Source: an uncultured Maribacter sp.
GTDB lineage: Bacteria; Bacteroidota; Bacteroidia; Flavobacteriales; Flavobacteriaceae
Reading direction: 5' to 3'
DNA: 64,000 bases
Assembly (NCBI GenBank): GCA_947504045.1
Contig: CANNFY010000005.1
Coordinates: forward strand, 1 to 64,000
Translations under genes and position numbers: made by a program
Shown: positions 61,614-64,000 of the stretch, piece after piece
Position numbering within the stretch: position 1 is the first letter of the stretch
Layout: the number at the start of each line of letters is the position of its first letter
Notes under the pieces: generated by a model
Told to the model about the DNA's origin: nothing
Databases searched by the model: none
The model's input: only the letters and a program-made list of their open reading frames with translations

Positions 61614-63077
61614 TTATTTGTTTAGGTCTGCTAAAAGCTCTTTAACTATTTTAAAATCATCAAAATCCACTCTTTCTCCATTAGTTTCTTGATATGTTTC
61701 GTGTCCTTTACCAGCCACCAAAATAATGTCATTAGTTTCCGCAAATTGACAAGCTGTTTTTATAGCTTGTTTGCGATTTTCAATAGAAAGAATTTTTTTG
61801 AAATTTTGAGGCTCTACACCGGCCTCCATCTCTTTAATTATAACACTAGCAACTTCTGTTCTAGGATTGTCCGATGTAAAAATGGCCTTATTACTCATTT
61901 CTGCTGCGATATGACCCATTACCGGACGCTTAGACTTGTCTCTATCGCCACCACACCCCACAACGGTGATGACGTTTTCATTTCCAGTCCTCAATGTATT
62001 GATTGTCTCAAGCACATTTTTTAGCGCATCCGGCGTATGGGCATAATCAACTATAGCCGTAATTTTTTCTTTAGATATATAATATTGAAACCTACCATCT
62101 ACATTATCCAATTCACTTAATAAACGTAGTGTTTCTAAATGCTCTAAACCTAACAACTCTGCCGTAGCAAATATTGCAAGTATATTATAGGCATTAAAAT
62201 GGCCTATTAATTTAGTCCAAAGCTCTTGATCATTTACCTTAAGTAATTGACCATCAAATCTATTTTCAAGTATTTGCGCTCTATAATCCGCATAAGACTT
62301 TAATGCATATGTAAATTTTCTAGCTTTTGTATTCTGAAGCATTACCTCACCATTTTTATCATCTAAATTGGTAAGCGCAAATGCTTTTTTATTTAAGTTA
62401 TCAAACAAAAGTTTTTTAGTATCTCTATACTCTGCAAAAGTTTTATGATAATCTAAATGATCATGCGAAAGGTTAGTAAAAATTGCACCTTCAAAAACAA
62501 GCCCTTCTGTTCTTTTTTGATGGATACCATGCGAACTTACCTCCATAAAACAATATTCTACCCCAGCAATATTCATTAACCTTAGATACTTATTTATAGT
62601 TAATGCATCTGGCGTAGTATGGGTTGCAGGAAACTCTTTATTATCTACCACTATTTTTATAGTTGATATTAAACCAACTTTAAAACCTGCTTTTACAAAT
62701 AACTGATACAACAAACTACTAATGGTTGTTTTACCGTTTGTGCCAGTAATACCTACTAATTTTAAATTTTTTGATGGTGTATCATAAAAATTAGAAGCCA
62801 TAATAGCTAATGCACTATTACCATTACTTACCTCTACATATGTAATCCCATTTACCAAAACCTCAGGCATTGTTTCGCATATAATTGCCTTAGCTCCTGA
62901 GTTAATTGCAGTTTCTATATATTTATGGCCATCTGTTATTGTTCCTTTTACAGCAACAAAAACATCATCTAGACTTACCTTTCTAGAATCAAAACACACA
63001 GAATTTACCAAACAATTAGTGTCTCCACTTACTGCAGATAGGCTTACCCCGAATAATATGTCTTTAAGTAGCTTCAT
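61614..63077 (-). CDS. murE: UDP-MurNAc-L-Ala-D-Glu--meso-diaminopimelate ligase
   Basis: 487 residues. ATP loop LVGITGTNGKTTISSLLYQL, THTTPDALTINKYL, MEVSSHGIHQKRTEGL and DYAHTPDALKNVL. The amino-acid specificity motif is DNPR (TSDNPRTE), the form that selects meso-diaminopimelate, so the peptidoglycan is of the Gram-negative mDAP type. It overlaps ftsI by 4 bp (ATGA). Confidence 0.97.
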   Translation of the reverse strand: MKLLKDILFGVSLSAVSGDTNCLVNSVCFDSRKVSLDDVFVAVKGTITDGHKYIETAINSGAKAIICETMPEVLVNGITYVEVSNGNSALAIMASNFYDTPSKNLKLVGITGTNGKTTISSLLYQLFVKAGFKVGLISTIKIVVDNKEFPATHTTPDALTINKYLRLMNIAGVEYCFMEVSSHGIHQKRTEGLVFEGAIFTNLSHDHLDYHKTFAEYRDTKKLLFDNLNKKAFALTNLDDKNGEVMLQNTKARKFTYALKSYADYRAQILENRFDGQLLKVNDQELWTKLIGHFNAYNILAIFATAELLGLEHLETLRLLSELDNVDGRFQYYISKEKITAIVDYAHTPDALKNVLETINTLRTGNENVITVVGCGGDRDKSKRPVMGHIAAEMSNKAIFTSDNPRTEVASVIIKEMEAGVEPQNFKKILSIENRKQAIKTACQFAETNDIILVAGKGHETYQETNGERVDFDDFKIVKELLADLNK

Positions 63078-64000
63078 GAAAGTACCAGTACTATTTTATT
63101 TTTTACCTTACTTATTTCTGTTCCTTTAGATACCGACTGCTTTTTTACTTTTCCATTTCCTTTTACCTCTACAGAAAGTCCTAAATTTTCTAATAATGCA
63201 ATAGCATCCATACCACTCATACCTTTAACATTAGGTACAGTACTTAGCTTTTTTTGCGCATGTGCATAAAATTTTTGATATGCAGAATCTAAGTTTTCAC
63301 TTTCAACATTATCCATATCTATTTCATCTACTAAAGGAGAAGTTGCATATACTTTTTGAGCAACAGATTTAAATACCGGCCCAGAAACATCTGCTCCGTA
63401 ATACCCTACACTTTTGTCTGGCTCATGAATAACCACTATACAAGAATATTTAGGATTATCCGCTGGAAAATATCCTGCAAAAGTGGATATATACTTTAAT
63501 TTATCCGGGTCTTTAGAAACATAGTCTTTTTGACAAGTTCCTGTTTTTCCTGCCATAGAAAAATTAGGAGAATATAACCCGTGCCCTGTTCCATGTTTTT
63601 TTTCTACTGTATTTTTTAAAAGTTGCTTTACTTTTAAAATTGTTTCTTTTGAACATATAGAAGGATTAAGAACTTCTTTATCAAAAATCTCAACAGTTCT
63701 ATTCCATTCTTTTACTTCTTTAATTAATCTTGGCTTCACCATTTCACCATCATTAGCAATAGCATTATAAAAAGCTAATGTTTGCATGGGAGTTAATGCC
63801 ACTTCGTAACCATAAGCCATTTGCGCTAAAGAAAGACCAGACCAACCTTTATCTCCTGGATAACGAATTACCGGCTTGCCTTCTCCTTTAATTGGCATAC
63901 CCAATTCTTTATGCAAACCCATATTCATTAACCTATTTACATAACGCTCTGGGTTTTCTTTATACCCATTGTGTATCATCTTTGCAAAAGCTGTATTAGA
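63074..64000 (-). CDS. ftsI: Penicillin-binding protein FtsI (PBP2/3-type), N-terminus outside window
   Basis: The frame is open to base 64000, so only the last ~308 residues are visible. It starts SNTAFAKMIHNGY, containing most of the SxN active-site motif; KTGT follows in FSMAGKTGTCQKDY. The Ser nucleophile (SxxK) lies outside. The C-terminus carries one PASTA domain (about the last 65 residues: VPNVKGMSGMDAIALLENLGLSVEVKG). It is the septal transpeptidase that cross-links glycan strands with FtsW. murE overlaps its stop. Confidence 0.93.
   Translation of the reverse strand, partial: SNTAFAKMIHNGYKENPERYVNRLMNMGLHKELGMPIKGEGKPVIRYPGDKGWSGLSLAQMAYGYEVALTPMQTLAFYNAIANDGEMVKPRLIKEVKEWNRTVEIFDKEVLNPSICSKETILKVKQLLKNTVEKKHGTGHGLYSPNFSMAGKTGTCQKDYVSKDPDKLKYISTFAGYFPADNPKYSCIVVIHEPDKSVGYYGADVSGPVFKSVAQKVYATSPLVDEIDMDNVESENLDSAYQKFYAHAQKKLSTVPNVKGMSGMDAIALLENLGLSVEVKGNGKVKKQSVSKGTEISKVKNKIVLVLS

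Overview
The window is a chromosomal segment of a member of the Flavobacteriaceae (phylum Bacteroidota). The evidence is the low GC content, promoter-like TAnnTTTG (-7) boxes in place of E. coli-type -10 boxes, start codons preceded by A-rich sequence without Shine-Dalgarno motifs, several type IX secretion system (T9SS) and gliding-type proteins, a short RpoD, Na+-NQR with a linked ApbE, and a dcw cluster in the usual flavobacterial order. I see no prophage, insertion sequence, CRISPR array or integrase. Most of the window is core genome.

Layout. 1-4.4 kb: the 3' end of a large repetitive surface or fibre-like protein with seven near-identical 285-339 bp units, followed by a T9SS-secreted protein. 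4.4-6.9 kb: a probable Tat-exported M15 D,D-carboxypeptidase, an M48 metalloprotease, a 55-residue membrane protein below the usual size cut-off, and an exported ankyrin protein. 7.1-10.4 kb: gpmI, map and a methyltransferase. 10.4-17.9 kb (minus): nqrABCDEF, a terminator-like hairpin, a conserved small gene and apbE. 18-25.9 kb: T9SS plug-domain protein, apaG, pruA, an exported DinB-like protein, a possible 32-residue ORF, rsmG, a desaturase and an aminotransferase. 25.9-36.4 kb: trkA-trkH, menG (ubiE)-porT, a TrmH-family methyltransferase, tamL, fbaA-accD and rpsO. 36.6-44.1 kb: pnp, a family-2 glycosyltransferase, rpoD, a possible sRNA, a VF530-like gene, trmL and rpe-ypdA. 44.3-48 kb: a TPR histidine kinase and LuxR-type regulator, followed by a lipoprotein and a zinc-ribbon membrane protein. 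48-50.6 kb (minus): corA and a tetR-nitroreductase pair. 50.7-64 kb (minus): tRNA-Arg(TCG), yqeY, then ftsZ-ftsA-ftsQ-murC-murG-ftsW-murD-mraY-murE-ftsI, read from left to right against transcription. ftsI runs off the right edge.

How the genes work together. The nqr genes encode a sodium-pumping respiratory complex, and apbE encodes the enzyme that attaches FMN to NqrB and NqrC. The dcw block makes meso-DAP peptidoglycan precursors and the division ring. PorT, the plug-domain protein, TamL and the T9SS cargo belong to outer-membrane and surface biogenesis.

The most notable new observation is in the two-component locus. The same 14-bp inverted repeat, CCCT(A/G)AAAACAGGG, lies upstream of the kinase gene and upstream of the lipoprotein gene. 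In both places it starts exactly 61 bp before a CAnnTTTG -7-like box. This suggests an autoregulated kinase/regulator/lipoprotein/zinc-ribbon regulon. Other points are a tRNA-Arg with a compensated A19-U56 tertiary pair, an AccD whose zinc-ribbon cysteines are all replaced, an NqrB with SGET at its flavinylation site, a pnp start codon inside a hairpin, a terminator-like hairpin in the corA leader, and an sRNA candidate downstream of rpoD.
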